A model generated the notes under the pieces. The model was not told the origin of the DNA and ran no database searches. It saw only the letters and a list, made by a program, of their open reading frames with translations. Shown piece by piece: positions 53,446 through 63,930 of a stretch of DNA of 64,000 nt. The stretch spans positions 5,982,001 through 6,046,000 of the forward strand of contig NZ_CP149822.1 in the NCBI RefSeq assembly GCF_038396755.1, read 5' to 3'. The number at the start of each line of letters is the position of its first letter. Positions within the stretch are counted from its first letter, which is position 1. The DNA comes from Chitinophaga pollutisoli (GTDB taxonomy: Bacteria; Bacteroidota; Bacteroidia; Chitinophagales; Chitinophagaceae). Both the position numbers and the translations under genes were made by a program.

Positions 53446-54108
53446 TCAGTCCATTTTCCATTGCAGGAAATGATAGTTTTCGTGCTGCACTTTCTCCGCA
53501 GGTGGTACCTGCAACGGCGTCGAGAACAGCGGGCAATCCGTCACCAGCGTATGGAATTCTCCGTTTTCACCGCATACATCCACGCCTGCCGCTTCCAGGT
53601 CGGCGATGAGCACATCGTCCATCTGCCGCCCCAGGAAACCGGCGCCCAGCGTGTCGTTACAGGAAACGATCATGCATTTGAGGCCTTGTTCCAGCATGCG
53701 GTACACCAGCACTTTCCGTTCTTCCTGCCAGAGGGGCAATAAGGCTTTGAGGCCCGCGGTGGCGCAGACTTTCTCCTCCCAGTCGCGGTGCGGCTGCAGG
53801 TCGATGTCGCCGAAAACGGCGGCAGTAGCCTGATGGGCGGTTTTAAGTTGCCGGAGGGATTCCACGAAGTGCGTTTCGTAATCCTGCCAGGAAGCAGGTT
53901 GCAGCAAAACGGGCAGCCCCAGCACCGCGGCCTGCTGCTCCAATATAGATGGCGGCAGGCCGTGGGAGCGGGATATCTGCCCGTTCTCGTTTAATACGTT
54001 CAGGAGTGCAACAGGCTTGTGGCCTTGTTTTACGGCGGTCATCAGCGCAAAACAGCTGTCTTTTCCGCCGCTCCAGGAACAAATGATATGTTCAGGGGGA
54101 TTAGTCAT
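53446..54108 (-). CDS. Diphthine-ammonia-ligase-like ATP pyrophosphatase (Dph6 family)
   Basis: 220 residues. The adenylating PP-loop is [13 protein letters not shown] (about 10-22), the middle has [18 protein letters not shown], and the C-terminal [21 protein letters not shown] is the substrate-site signature of Dph6/MJ0570-type amidoligases. Bacteria do not make diphthamide, so the true substrate is something else, and bacterial roles remain open. Overlaps the lepA start region: its ATG lies 8 bp inside the lepA 3' end. Confidence 0.85.
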   Translation of the reverse strand: MTNPPEHIICSWSGGKDSCFALMTAVKQGHKPVALLNVLNENGQISRSHGLPPSILEQQAAVLGLPVLLQPASWQDYETHFVESLRQLKTAHQATAAVFGDIDLQPHRDWEEKVCATAGLKALLPLWQEERKVLVYRMLEQGLKCMIVSCNDTLGAGFLGRQMDDVLIADLEAAGVDVCGENGEFHTLVTDCPLFSTPLQVPPAEKVQHENYHFLQWKMD

Positions 54109-55894
54109 CCAGTTTGAGTACGGCCAGGAACGCTTCCTGCGGTACTTCCACGTTACCGATCTGGCGCATGCGCTTCTTGCCTTCTTTTTGTTTTTCCAGC
54201 AGTTTACGTTTACGGGAGATGTCGCCGCCGTAACATTTGGCGGTTACGTCTTTACGCATCGCGGAGATATTCTCCCTCGCCACGATCTTGGCGCCGATGG
54301 CGGCCTGGATGGCGATGAGGAATTGCTGGCGCGGCAGGAGCTCTTTTAGTTTCTCGCAGAGCTTGCGGCCGAAATCCTGCGCCCGGCTGCGGTGGATAAG
54401 GGCGCTGAGGGCGTCCACTTTCTCCGCGTTGAGCAGGATGTCCATTTTCACGATATCGCTTTCACGGAAGCCGATCGGGGTATAGTCGAAGGAGGCGTAT
54501 CCGCGGGTCTGGGATTTCAGTTTGTCGTAGAAGTCGAACACGATCTCGGTGAGCGGCAGTTCAAACATCAGCTCCACGCGCGTGGTGGTGAGGTAGCTTT
54601 GATTGAGGAGAATGCCGCGCTTGCCGAGGCAGAGCGTCATGATATTGCCGATGTAGTCAGGCTTGGTGATGATCTGCGCACGGATCCAGGGCTCTTCGAT
54701 ACGGTCCATCTTCGTGGGTTCCGGCATCTCGGAAGGATTGTTCACGATCAGTTTCACGCCCTTGTTGTCGTAAGCGATGAAGCCTACGTTGGGCACGGTG
54801 GTGATCACGGTCTGGTTGAACTCGCGTTCCAGCCTTTCCTGGATAATCTCCATGTGCAGCATACCGAGGAAGCCGCAACGGAAACCAAAGCCCAGCGCCT
54901 GGGAGGTTTCCAGCTCGTAAGTGAGCGATGCGTCGTTCAGCTGGAGCTTATCCATGCAATCGCGCAGCTCTTCGAAGTCTTCGGTCACCACCGGGAAGAT
55001 GCCGGCGAATACCATGGGTTTCACCTCTTCAAATCCTTTAATGGCTTCGTCGCAGGGGCGGCCGTCGAGCGTGATGGTATCCCCTACTTTCACTTCCTTG
55101 GCGTTTTTGATGCCGGTAATAATATAACCTACGTCGCCGGCGAACACTTCGTTCTTCGGTTCGAGGCCCAGTTTGAGGATGCCCACTTCGGCGGCTTCAT
55201 ATTCCTCGCCTGTGTTTACGAAGCGGATTTTGTCGCCTTTTTTGAGGGAGCCGTTGTATATGCGGAAATATGCGATGATACCGCGGAAGGAGTTGAATAC
55301 GGAGTCGAAAATAAGCGCCTGGAGGGGCGCTTCGGGATCACCGGAGGGCGCGGGAATGCGGGTTACAATGGATTCGAGGATCTCTTCGATGCCAATGCCG
55401 GATTTGCCGGAGGCCAGGAGGATGTCTTCATCTTTCACGCCGATCAGGTCGATGATCTGGTCTTTCACTTCCTCGATCATAGCGCCTGCCATGTCGATTT
55501 TATTGATGACGGGAATGATTTCGAGATCGTTTTCCAACGCCAGGTAGAGGTTGGAGATGGTCTGCGCCTGGATGCCCTGGGCGGCGTCTACCAGCAGCAG
55601 GGCGCCTTCGCAGGCGGCCAGCGCGCGGGATACTTCATAGGAGAAGTCTACGTGACCGGGCGTGTCAATCAGGTTGAATGTATATTTTTCGCCGTTTTTG
55701 GCGGTATAATTCATCTGGATGGCGTGGCTCTTGATGGTAATGCCTTTCTCCCGCTCGAGGTCCATATCGTCCAGCACCTGGGCTTGCATGTCCCGGTCGG
55801 AGATGGTCTTTGTAAATTCCAGTAAACGGTCGGCCAGGGTGCTCTTGCCGTGGTCAATATGCGCAATAATGCAGAAATTCCGGATATTCTTCAT
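54101..55894 (-). CDS. lepA: Elongation factor 4 (LepA)
   Basis: 597 residues, the standard length. G1 is [17 protein letters not shown] (about 10-26), switch II/G3 is [13 protein letters not shown]4 is NKIDM, and the LepA-specific C-terminus ends [46 protein letters not shown]. It is a ribosome-bound GTPase involved in translation under stress and in initiation or ribosome biogenesis. Confidence 0.97.
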   Translation of the reverse strand: MKNIRNFCIIAHIDHGKSTLADRLLEFTKTISDRDMQAQVLDDMDLEREKGITIKSHAIQMNYTAKNGEKYTFNLIDTPGHVDFSYEVSRALAACEGALLLVDAAQGIQAQTISNLYLALENDLEIIPVINKIDMAGAMIEEVKDQIIDLIGVKDEDILLASGKSGIGIEEILESIVTRIPAPSGDPEAPLQALIFDSVFNSFRGIIAYFRIYNGSLKKGDKIRFVNTGEEYEAAEVGILKLGLEPKNEVFAGDVGYIITGIKNAKEVKVGDTITLDGRPCDEAIKGFEEVKPMVFAGIFPVVTEDFEELRDCMDKLQLNDASLTYELETSQALGFGFRCGFLGMLHMEIIQERLEREFNQTVITTVPNVGFIAYDNKGVKLIVNNPSEMPEPTKMDRIEEPWIRAQIITKPDYIGNIMTLCLGKRGILLNQSYLTTTRVELMFELPLTEIVFDFYDKLKSQTRGYASFDYTPIGFRESDIVKMDILLNAEKVDALSALIHRSRAQDFGRKLCEKLKELLPRQQFLIAIQAAIGAKIVARENISAMRKDVTAKCYGGDISRKRKLLEKQKEGKKRMRQIGNVEVPQEAFLAVLKLDD

Positions 55895-56068
55895 ATAAAA
55901 GACAAATTACGAACCATCCCACCGCATGCTACGCGTAATTCATTCGTTTTCCGCGGTCGACAATCCGTAATTAATTATTTGCGCAAAGGTATTAAATTTT
56001 AATCTTCTTTAAAGCGGCAAACCACCTTTTGCCTGTATTTCTTTACATTTAAAGCTAAAATAACGACC

Positions 56069-56329
56069 ATGGCACTGCAACAAACTTTCGAAGCGGCCGT
56101 AGCGGCCAGCAAAACCCTTGACGCCAAACCGGACAACGACATTCTCCTGCAACTGTATTCCCTGTACAAACAGGCGACCGAAGGCGATATCAACGTGGAA
56201 CCTCCGGCCAATATGTTCGACTTTGTCGGCAAAGCGAAATACGATGCGTGGAACAATCTCAAGGGCAAAACGAAGGATGCGGCCATGCAGGATTACATCG
56301 ATCTCGTGAATCAGCTGAAGAATAAGTAA
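56069..56329 (+). CDS. Acyl-CoA-binding protein
   Basis: 86 residues, the four-helix ACBP size. Ligand-binding motifs are YSLYKQATEGDIN (about 28-40), then FVGKAKYDAWNNLKGKTKDAAMQDYI. It binds medium to long acyl-CoA esters in the cytoplasm. ACBPs are uncommon in bacteria but found in Bacteroidota. It ends 8 bp before the rocD start, so the two are likely co-transcribed. Confidence 0.92.
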   Translation: MALQQTFEAAVAASKTLDAKPDNDILLQLYSLYKQATEGDINVEPPANMFDFVGKAKYDAWNNLKGKTKDAAMQDYIDLVNQLKNK

Positions 56330-56337
56330 TTTAGCGT

Positions 56338-57573
56338 ATGGTTCCCAATTATACGATCAGTGAAAAGGCACAGCATTTCCTCGACCTCGAAGACCAGTTC
56401 GGCGCGCACAATTATCACCCGCTCCCGGTGGTCCTCACCCGGGGCGAAGGCGTGCATGTCTGGGATGTGGACGGGAAACGGTATTACGACTTTCTTTCCG
56501 GGTACTCCGCCGTGAACCAGGGCCACTGCCATCCCGCGATCGTTGCGGCCCTCGTGGAACAGGCCAGTCGCCTCACCCTTACTTCCCGCGCTTTTTACAG
56601 CGACCTCCTCGGCGAATATTCCGCTTACATCACCCGGTACTTCGGGTACGACAGGGTATTGCCGGTGAATTCCGGTGTGGAAGCCGTGGAAACCGCCCTC
56701 AAGCTCGCCCGCCGCTGGGGCTACGCCGTAAAAGGCATTGCTGAAAACCAGGCGAAGATCATTGTGTGCGCCGAAAACTTCCACGGGCGTACCCTCAACG
56801 TGGTGAGCTTCAGTACCGATCCCGTGGCCCGCCGCGGCTTCGGCCCCTACATGCCCGGCTACGAAGTGATCCCCTTCAACGACCTCCCCGCCCTGGCCCG
56901 CGCCCTGCAAGACCCTGCCGTGGCCGGATTCCTCGTGGAACCCATCCAGGGCGAAGCCGGCGTGAAAGTGCCCGACGAAGGCTATCTTTCCACCGCAAAG
57001 CAATACTGCACCGATGCCAACGTGCTTTTCCTGGCCGACGAAATCCAGACCGGGCTGGCCCGGACCGGTAAAATGCTCGCCTGCGACCACGAGAACGTGC
57101 GCCCCGATATCCTCATCCTCGGCAAAGCCCTTTCTGGCGGCATGCTGCCGGTTTCGGCCGTACTGGCCGACGATGCCGTAATGCTCACCATCAAACCGGG
57201 CGAGCACGGCTCCACTTACGGCGGCAACCCGCTGGCCTGCAAAGTGGCCATCGCCGCGCTGGAAGTGCTCCGCAACGAGCGCATGGCCGACAATGCCCGT
57301 GAAATGGGCGAGCTCCTGCGCCAGGGCCTCCGCGACATCGATTCCCCCTACATCCGAATCGTCCGCGGCAAAGGGCTGCTCAATGCCATCGAAATCGGAC
57401 ATGATAATCCCGACGCCGCGTGGGACCTCTGCCTCGCATTGAAGGAAAACGGCCTGCTCGCCAAGCCCACACACGGCGATAAAATCCGGTTCGCACCTCC
57501 CCTTACCATCACCGCCGCGCAGATCAACGACTGCGTGGGCATCATCCGGCAAAGCCTCGAAGCGCTCTCATGA
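56338..57573 (+). CDS. rocD: Ornithine-oxo-acid aminotransferase
   Basis: 411 residues, PLP-dependent class III. Signatures: [47 protein letters not shown] (phosphate-binding), [33 protein letters not shown], and the Schiff-base lysine in [16 protein letters not shown]. It moves the delta-amino group of ornithine to 2-oxoglutarate to give glutamate semialdehyde, linking arginine and proline metabolism. Its TGA overlaps the next ATG (ATGA). Confidence 0.94.
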   Translation: MVPNYTISEKAQHFLDLEDQFGAHNYHPLPVVLTRGEGVHVWDVDGKRYYDFLSGYSAVNQGHCHPAIVAALVEQASRLTLTSRAFYSDLLGEYSAYITRYFGYDRVLPVNSGVEAVETALKLARRWGYAVKGIAENQAKIIVCAENFHGRTLNVVSFSTDPVARRGFGPYMPGYEVIPFNDLPALARALQDPAVAGFLVEPIQGEAGVKVPDEGYLSTAKQYCTDANVLFLADEIQTGLARTGKMLACDHENVRPDILILGKALSGGMLPVSAVLADDAVMLTIKPGEHGSTYGGNPLACKVAIAALEVLRNERMADNAREMGELLRQGLRDIDSPYIRIVRGKGLLNAIEIGHDNPDAAWDLCLALKENGLLAKPTHGDKIRFAPPLTITAAQINDCVGIIRQSLEALS

Positions 57574-58205
57574 CAAAAACGCAAAAAGCCATACGCAGTT
57601 CGGGCTGGCGGACAGACCTCATGATCGGGTTCCCCGATGGTGTGCTGCTGCTGCTCTTCACCACGCAAATCCTTTATTCCAAGAATCTCACGGTACAGGC
57701 ATTCTACACCCTTCATTTCATCGTCCTCGGCGTGGCCACACTGCTCATGATGATTGCGGTGTTCCGCGCTAACCGGGGCGAAGAAGATGAAGGTGTGATG
57801 ACACCCGAAGAAGCTGCGAAGCTCCGCAACCTCGATCTCTCCGACCCTACTATCGCGCACATCGCCGATGAAATGCAGAAAGACCAGGCGCAATGGGAAG
57901 CGACCCTTCAAGCCGAAGAAGTGCCGCTGCGCGATTTCGGTTTGCGCCATGCTATCCGTAGTACTTTGCTGACCGGGGGCTTTTTCCTCCTCGGCGGGCT
58001 CATCGCCTTTGTTCCCTTCCTGATGCAGGAAGATTTTTCGGTAGCAGGCCGCACGAGCCTGGTAATCAGTATTTTGGCATTGGTGGTTTTCGGTTGGGTG
58101 AAATCCCGCATCACCGGCCAGCGGATCATCGCGCTCACCATGCGGTACTTGCTGACGGGCAGCGTGGTGGTGCTGGCGTCTTACCTCATCAGTTCCGTCA
58201 TTTAA
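57570..58205 (+). CDS. VIT1/CCC1-like membrane protein
   Basis: 211 residues with helices at the start ([21 protein letters not shown], corresponding to the family's ANDG first helix; [21 protein letters not shown]), a cytoplasmic insert (about 75-125, [41 protein letters not shown], where VIT1 proteins have a similar acidic loop), then three C-terminal helices. VIT1/CCC1 proteins move iron or manganese. Here the first helix lacks the usual N-D-G asparagine, so transport is uncertain. Coupled to rocD by a 4-bp overlap. Confidence 0.7.
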   Translation: MTKTQKAIRSSGWRTDLMIGFPDGVLLLLFTTQILYSKNLTVQAFYTLHFIVLGVATLLMMIAVFRANRGEEDEGVMTPEEAAKLRNLDLSDPTIAHIADEMQKDQAQWEATLQAEEVPLRDFGLRHAIRSTLLTGGFFLLGGLIAFVPFLMQEDFSVAGRTSLVISILALVVFGWVKSRITGQRIIALTMRYLLTGSVVVLASYLISSVI

Positions 58206-58222
58206 CGCATTTCCCATAAAGC

Positions 58223-58257
58223 AACAGCCGGCGCAGGTAATTCCCGCGCCGGCTGTT
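58223..58257. terminator. Strong bidirectional terminator
   Basis: Perfect 12-bp arms aacagccggcgc / gcgccggctgtt with an 11-bp loop, between the VIT-like gene and a convergent membrane protein gene. Confidence 0.8.
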
Positions 58258-58278
58258 CTTATGTCGGTAATGATCCGT

Positions 58279-58674
58279 TTACTTTTTGACGAATGTTCTC
58301 CGGTGCATCAGCACGCAGATAAATGCGGTGATGGCCCCGGCGAGGCAGATGTAAAGCCCGGCCTTCTGCTCGGGGCAGATGCCCATTTCGCAGCGGGAAT
58401 ACAGCAGCAGGTTGCGAAACGTCCAGGCTACGAGGAAGGCGCTGGTGAAGAGGTTTATTTTAGGCGACCAGTCTTTCGGGATGAGGAACAGGATGCCGGT
58501 CAGCACCGCCACGAAAATACTCAGTTTGCCCGGCTCCCCGAAGCTGGAACCTTCGGTTTGCAGCCCGGTAAATACAAGTTCCTGCCCGCCGGTGATGATA
58601 CTCACCCAAGGGAGGAAAGTGCCGATGATGACGATGATGACGGCCACGAGGCCTGTAATTGCGGTTTTAGACAT
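58279..58674 (-). CDS. Four-helix membrane protein of unknown function
   Basis: 131 residues with helices at about 6-26, 49-65, 70-90 and 106-123, separated by a periplasmic loop rich in Gly/Glu (TGGQELVFTGLQTEGSSFGEPGKL) and a short loop with two cysteines (YSRCEMGICPEQ). No recognised family. The Cys-x5-Cys loop may form a disulfide outside the membrane. Single gene. Confidence 0.65.
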   Translation of the reverse strand: MSKTAITGLVAVIIVIIGTFLPWVSIITGGQELVFTGLQTEGSSFGEPGKLSIFVAVLTGILFLIPKDWSPKINLFTSAFLVAWTFRNLLLYSRCEMGICPEQKAGLYICLAGAITAFICVLMHRRTFVKK

Positions 58675-58770
58675 GTTCCGGTTTGAAATTAGCCCGCAAG
58701 TTAAACGGTTATCTCCGAAAAAGAAAAATCATCTGCCGGTTAGCGACAGGTGATTTTCGTCAAAAAGCGG

Positions 58771-60944
58771 TTATCGCGCGCCGGGAGGACAGTTCTCCCG
58801 GAGGAATTCGGTGTAGGTGGCAGACAGGTGTTCGGAAGTGCCTTCGCCTTCGTAAATGCCATGCGAGCGGTTGGGATAACTCATGAGGCGGAACATCTTT
58901 TTGTGTTTCACCAGTTCGTTGATAAGCATTTCCGCGTTCTGGTAATGCACATTATCGTCGCCGGTGCCATGGATATACAGCAGCTTGCCGCGCAGGTTTT
59001 TCACGTAGGTGATGGGAGATCCGGCGATGAAGGCCGCGCGGTCTTCTTGCGGAAGGCCCATATACCTTTCCTGGTAGATATTGTCGTAGGTGAGCTGGTT
59101 GGTGACCGCAGCGATGGAGATACCGGTTTTATAAATCTCGGGGTACTGGCAGAGCAGGTTCAATGTCATGGAACCGCCGCCACTCCATCCCCATACGGCC
59201 ACGCGCTCCTTGTCGACATAGTTCCATTTAAGGATTTCGGTGGCGGCCATGGCCTGGTCGCGGGCGTTGAGGATGCCCACCTTGCCGTAAATGCTCTTGC
59301 GCCAGGTGCGGCCTTTCGGCGCGGGCGTACCGCGGTTGTCGAGCGAGATGTAAATATACCCGTCGTTGGCCATGTTGCCGGCATACAGGGGATTGACGCC
59401 GTTACCCCAACTGTCTTTCACCGTGCAGGAAGCAGGCTCGCCATACACATAAAACACGACAGGATATTTTTTTGTCGAATCGAAGTTGGAAGGCAGTTGC
59501 ATCCATCCGTCGAGCGTCACGTTGTCGGCGGTGGTCACCTGGAAGAAGCGTAGCGCATGGCCCCTGCCGGGAACGGGTTTGGAGACGGAGGAGAAATCCT
59601 TGTCGCTGAGGCCCTGGTGCGCCGGGAGTGTCAGGATTTCCTGGTCGGGGTGCTGCCTGTGGCTGTTGAAGGAATGCAGCGCGAATTTTCCGCCGGGCGC
59701 GATGTTGTAATCGTGCGTGCCGGGCTGGTCGTTGGGCGTGATCCGCGTGGCGGGGCCGCCGGCAAGGGGTGCCTGGAAAAGGTACTGCTGCGTGGCGTTG
59801 TCGGGCGATGCCAGGAAATAGATCTTGCCGCCGGCTTCGTCGATGCGGGCGATCTTGATCACGTCCATATTGCCCGGTGTGAGCAGGGTTTCTTTTGAAC
59901 CATCGGCGGAGATGCGGTAGAGATGGCGCCAGCCGTCTTTTTCGCTCACCCATACGAATGCTTTATTGGTTTCCAGCCAGTCCCAGCCGGTGATATCGCC
60001 GTCATCCCAGTACGATTTCACATCGATCCAGGCGTCATCGGTTTCAGTCATGATGGTTTTGGCGGCGCCGGTGGCGGGTTGGAGCAGCATGATTTTAGAG
60101 CTGTTCTGCTTGCGGTTGAGTTGCTGGATGATGAGCTCGGATTTGCCGGGCACCCATTCCATCCGCGGGATATAGTGCTGGCGGGCATCGCCGGGCACCT
60201 GCATCCAGGTGGTTTTTTTGGAGGCGAGGCTCACCACGCCCACTTTACAGGGCGAAGGACTCTCTCCTACTTTGGGATATTCCACGGGTATGTTGAAGGA
60301 ATATATCGAGTCGGTATTATTAATCATGAGAAAATCCCGGATCTGGCGCGCATCGATCTGCCAGTAGGCGATGCTTTTGCTGTCGGGGCTCCAGCGGAAA
60401 CCATCGCGGCAGCCGAATTCCTCCTCATACACCCAGTCGAAAGTGCCGTTGATGAGGCGTCGGTCGCCGTCTTTGGTGAGCTGTTCGATTTTGCCGGTGG
60501 CGAGATCTTCGGCGTAGATGTTATGCCCGCTCACATAGGCGGCTTTTTCCCGTCGGGCGAGAATTTGGCGAACATGAGCGAGGATACGGGGAGGCCCTTG
60601 CCGAGCTGGCGCAGCTGGCGGGAGGCGATATCGAGATGCCAGTAATCGCCGCGGGTGTCGTATCGCCACACACGTTTGGCGTTGGTGTAGATGAGAACCT
60701 GCTTTTCGTCGGCGGAAAACTGGTAGCTTTTAACGTCCAGGCGCTTGTTGGAACCGGCGGGCCGGAGGGCGGATGCGGGGATGAGGGTGCTTTGTTCCTT
60801 CGAAGGCAGCCGCACGGAAACGATGTTACCCTCGTTTTCGAGATAGAAGGCGTCGCCGGCCTTGTTCCATTGGACGTCCTGCGCATGGGCGCCGGTTGCG
60901 GCCGCGAGGAAGCAGATCAATAAAAAGTAACGGATGGACTGCAT
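58771..60944 (-). pseudogene. Dipeptidyl-peptidase IV family (S9B) peptidase, disrupted by one frameshift
   Basis: Two frames together give about 724 residues. The start at 60944 gives a signal peptide (MQSIRYFLLICFLAAATGAHAQ) and the beginning of the beta-propeller; the rest has the propeller (FDWVYEEEFGCRDGFRWSPDSKSIAYWQ) and the hydrolase domain with Ser in WGWSGGGSMTL, Asp in GTGDDNVHYQN and His in YPNRSHGIYEGEG. The break is at a run of five T (60544-60548; A on the coding strand): FSPDGKK should continue AAYVSGHNIYAEDL, which needs one more base. The total length, 2 modulo 3, agrees. Periplasmic removal of Xaa-Pro dipeptides or tripeptides is the expected activity. Confidence 0.88.
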
Positions 60945-61135
60945 ATACAGGTTTGAGGTAATGATATGGGCATAAAAATAAGGGTTCCGGGGAGAACGGC
61001 CGCGGGCATTTATGCTAAACGGCAATTACCGGCACGGTTCTGGCATATCGAAGGTTAAATTCCGCATTTGAGCAGTTACGTGGTTGTACGTACCTCCTAT
61101 ATGTATGACTTTTATAGAAATTATTCATGTAAAAT

Positions 61136-61182
61136 TTTGACAATTTATAATTTGTCGTATTTTTAGGACTGATATAGTCCTA
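61136..61182 (+). promoter_or_regulatory. Promoter region with two stacked palindromes
   Basis: TTTG (61136-61139), 18 bp, TATTTTTA (61158-61165) is a near-consensus promoter. The first palindrome, GACAATTTATAATTTGTC (61139-61156, arms GACAA/TTGTC), fills the space between the boxes. The second, TAGGACT-N5-AGTCCTA (61164-61182, perfect 7-bp arms), starts at the end of the -7 box and covers the expected transcription start. The ATG is at 61199. Confidence 0.55.
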
Positions 61183-61198
61183 TTGAAAAACTTTGCAA

Positions 61199-61456
61199 AT
61201 GGTTACAGTATCTTATTCTTACAAAAACCGCGAGTTCATTAACCTGGAGGATTCCATTATGAACCAGATCGCAGAAAGCGGTCGCCGCATGCTTTTCGCA
61301 TTGCTGGAGCCGATCGAGGAAGTGATGGTGAGGGAGAACGGCAAGATCAGAATTTGCCTTGACGAGCGGCCCAACATCGAACTGGAAGGTTTCAGTGCTC
61401 CTGTCAAACACCAGATCGAATGCACGCTACGGGGAGAAGAGCCCGCTTACTATTGA
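61199..61456 (+). CDS. Small protein of unknown function
   Basis: 85 residues, hydrophilic, no signal or membrane segment: MVTVSYSYKNREFINLEDSIM, a helix NQIAESGRRMLFALLEPIEEVMV, then RENGKIRICLDERPNIELEGFS and a C-terminal PVKHQIECTLRGEE. The likely order is beta, helix, two strands. No family recognised. Supported by its palindrome-laden promoter, the absence of overlap, and a strong terminator 46 bp after the stop. A TTG two codons upstream is an alternative start. Confidence 0.65.
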   Translation: MVTVSYSYKNREFINLEDSIMNQIAESGRRMLFALLEPIEEVMVRENGKIRICLDERPNIELEGFSAPVKHQIECTLRGEEPAYY

Positions 61457-61501
61457 TTCTTTTCCGAATACCGAATACCAAGATATTATCTGCTGAAATA
61501 T

Positions 61502-61536
61502 GGCGGCGCCTTACGAAGGGCGCCGCCTTTCTTTTT
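61502..61536 (+). terminator. Hairpin terminator after the small gene
   Basis: ggcggcgcc / ggcgccgcc perfect 9-bp arms, 8-bp loop, followed by TTTCTTTTT. Confidence 0.8.
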
Positions 61537-61607
61537 CCAACGCATTGTCCCTGAACATTTACCGCGGCCTGCTTGTAATAGTACAAACCGTTTTAGTATC
61601 CTGACCC

Positions 61608-62148
61608 GCTTATATATCATCGCCGCCTTACTTCTTCTGCAGCTGCCGGCAATTTCCCAAACCAGGATCGACACCCAGGGCTGTACGACCTCACCCCTTT
61701 CTTTTTCCCGGCGGTTGCCGTGACATACGAGCGCAATATGCAGCTGGGCCTCGTCCGCCGCTTCGCGCAAAGCGTGGGCATGGGCGCCAAAGTACTGGTG
61801 AACCCCTGGATACACGCGTCGGTGGTCACCGGCATTGTTTTCAACCAGGAAAGGTATATCGACGGCCGCCGGAGCAATAACCTCAAAGAACCCGTGGCGC
61901 TTTCCTTTAACGCTTTCAAATACACCAACCCGTCTTACATCAGCCTGTCCACCACCCAAACCCTGTTCTTCGGCATCAACCAGCACGGCCGCACCCGCCT
62001 CGAAGGAGAAACCCGGCTCGCCAGGGAAATCATTTCCGACTTCAACATCAACATCACTTTTTACAATTCTTACGACAGCCGTCCATCCGTCGCCGCAAAC
62101 GGTACTTCAGACATCAGCATGGTCTTCTGTGTCGGCTATACGTTTTGA
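61608..62148 (+). pseudogene. Remnant of a DUF481 outer membrane protein
   Basis: A signal-peptide-like stretch (RLYIIAALLLLQLPAISQ, from about 61608, without a normal start codon) is followed, in another frame, by the C-terminal half of a DUF481 barrel: LYDLTPFFFPAVAVTYERNM, then LVRRFAQSVGMGAKVLVNP, ASVVTGIVFNQERYIDG and STTQTLFFGINQHGRTRLEGE, ending SDISMVFCVGYTF at 62148. One extra G in the GGG at 61679-61681 would join the two frames. About 150 residues of the N-terminal barrel are missing. So it is truncated, and may also have a base-level error. Confidence 0.6.
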
Positions 62149-62311
62149 TTTTTCCATCTTTTCCACGCCATTTCATTTCCTGTATTTCTTACACATATAT
62201 TTTCCAGCTTCCCACCCTTTCGGATTATCTGCATGCATATCGTGTTGATTCCCTGAAATATGGGCGCAGTATAGATTTCCTGATGTTTTTACACAAATGG
62301 GGTTTTGCGCA

Positions 62312-62342
62312 TAAAAAAGCCGGCAGATTGTTTCGCCGGCTG
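62312..62342 (-). terminator. Terminator of the minus-strand gene at 62366
   Basis: agccggc / gccggct arms (62318-62324 and 62335-62341) with an A run on the left that gives T on the minus strand. Confidence 0.6.
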
Positions 62343-62365
62343 TATTGAAGTAAAATTTCAATTGA

Positions 62366-62914
62366 TCAGTCGTCTTTCCCGCTTTTATCTCCCGTGAACC
62401 AATGCTCCTTGTCGCGGAACAGCACGTTGAAAGTGGTCAGCGAACCGTAAATGCGCGTGATATATTGCTGAAGATTAACCTTGTCTTCGTCGCTCAGGAG
62501 CTTGTGCGCGTTGATCTGCTGCTCAAGCACGCGGAGCCGGTCGCGGACCATAACGATCTTATGGAAGAAGACTTCAATGGGTACATCTTTCCCTTTTTGC
62601 GTGGTGTCTTTAGGCGTGAGCGTGAGGGTGCCGCCGGTCCAGCGGTCGCCCAGCGGTACAATTTCGGAGAATCCGTTCCAGAGGCGGAGAATTTTGAGCA
62701 GGGAGGTTTCCAGTTCGGAGGCAGTTTCAATTTCTGCGGTGCGGTTTTCGGAGTAGAGCACTTCGAATTTGGGGTCCGTCTTATCGACCTCCAACACTCC
62801 CTCATTGATAAAGGTTACAACGTACTGGGCGTATTTCACCCCGATGATCACGCCCGGCCCGAAGCGCGCATGTTGTACGCGGGAGCCGATGCCGGCTGTC
62901 AGTTCTTCCATCAT
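62366..62914 (-). CDS. Conserved hypothetical protein with a UvrD-C-terminus-like Tudor motif
   Basis: 182 residues from ATG 62914 ([25 protein letters not shown]); two ATGs further up (62917 and 62938) are also possible. The first 45 residues match the small beta-barrel at the end of UvrD/PcrA helicases (G-x-RV-x-H-x-x-FG-x-GVI), which binds RNA polymerase or nucleic acid. The rest is mainly helical ([69 protein letters not shown]). Function unknown; such proteins are widespread in Bacteroidota. Confidence 0.72.
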   Translation of the reverse strand: MMEELTAGIGSRVQHARFGPGVIIGVKYAQYVVTFINEGVLEVDKTDPKFEVLYSENRTAEIETASELETSLLKILRLWNGFSEIVPLGDRWTGGTLTLTPKDTTQKGKDVPIEVFFHKIVMVRDRLRVLEQQINAHKLLSDEDKVNLQQYITRIYGSLTTFNVLFRDKEHWFTGDKSGKDD

Positions 62915-62957
62915 ATTGAGCTGGTTTAAGGCGCCCAATATAACAAATGCCCTCCAA

Positions 62958-63863
62958 TCAACCGCCGTTTTCAGTCGTATTCACTTCCCTTCCTGAAAAT
63001 GACAGGATCATATTGATCAGCAACCGCCGCATCCTGCGCTCCGTTTCCTTATCCGGCCGGGGAATGAGGAACTGCACTTTGTAATGCACCAGGTCTTTTT
63101 TGATCTCCAGGATCTTCAGCGAAAAACTGTTCTCGGTAATATTGGAGGCGAATGGCCGCAGCACGGATTTGAGCGACTGCTCCAGCTCGTCGGGCGAAGA
63201 CTGGTATTTCAAATCCAGCTCGAACTCGATGGTCAGCTTTTTGATATTCTGCTTGCTCTGGTTGAGCACCATGGTGGAAAAGATGACGGAGTTAGGGATC
63301 AGCACCAGGTCGTCGTCATCGTTCTGCAATACCACGTTGATCAGCGTAATATCAAGCACCTTCCCGCGGAAATCCCCTACCCGGATCTGGTCGCCGAGCG
63401 ACAACTGATCGGAAAACATGATGATCAGGCCGTTTATCATATTCGTTACGTAGTCCTTCGACAGCAGCGCAAAAGCCGCCGCCGCGATGCTCACGCTCAC
63501 GAACATGTTGAAAGGATTGACGCCGAAAAGGACCATGACCGACACGAGGGCCATCACCGTATTGAGGACCGAACTGATGCGGTTGATGCCGAGCACGAAG
63601 TTGTCGCGGGTGAGCCTTTTGAGGTGGTTCTTCCGTAAATACCAGCTGATCATCACCAGCCAGCCAATGGAAATCAACAGGTTGGCGCCGAGAAAGAGCG
63701 ACAGTGCATTAGAAATGCTCCCGATTACCTCGTACTTTTTGAAAAGCTCCCGTTGAGTAAGGTTAACGTACACCACTGCGGCATATACCAGTATTTTGAT
63801 AATGAATATCAGTACCTGCCTGTGGATCTTCTTCTGATTGTATGTAGCCTGATCTATTACCAT
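62958..63863 (-). CDS. MscS-family mechanosensitive ion channel
   Basis: 301 residues: three or four membrane helices (about 17-36, 54-75, 95-117, 121-142) with the pore helix region [31 protein letters not shown], then the beta domain beginning [52 protein letters not shown], the MscS hallmark, and the alpha/beta C-terminal domain. It opens in response to membrane tension after osmotic downshock. The end of another minus-strand gene lies 67 bp upstream, separated by a terminator. Confidence 0.93.
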   Translation of the reverse strand: MVIDQATYNQKKIHRQVLIFIIKILVYAAVVYVNLTQRELFKKYEVIGSISNALSLFLGANLLISIGWLVMISWYLRKNHLKRLTRDNFVLGINRISSVLNTVMALVSVMVLFGVNPFNMFVSVSIAAAAFALLSKDYVTNMINGLIIMFSDQLSLGDQIRVGDFRGKVLDITLINVVLQNDDDDLVLIPNSVIFSTMVLNQSKQNIKKLTIEFELDLKYQSSPDELEQSLKSVLRPFASNITENSFSLKILEIKKDLVHYKVQFLIPRPDKETERRMRRLLINMILSFSGREVNTTENGG

Positions 63864-63891
63864 GGGCTACAAATCTACGCAAAATTGAAAG

Positions 63892-63920
63892 ATTGTCCCG
63901 GCAGAATGCACCGGGACAAT
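63892..63920 (-). terminator. Terminator of the gene at the window end
   Basis: Perfect 10-bp arms attgtcccgg / ccgggacaat around a 9-bp loop, about 10 bp downstream of the partial gene's stop. Confidence 0.7.
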
Positions 63921-63930
63921 TTGTTAAATA

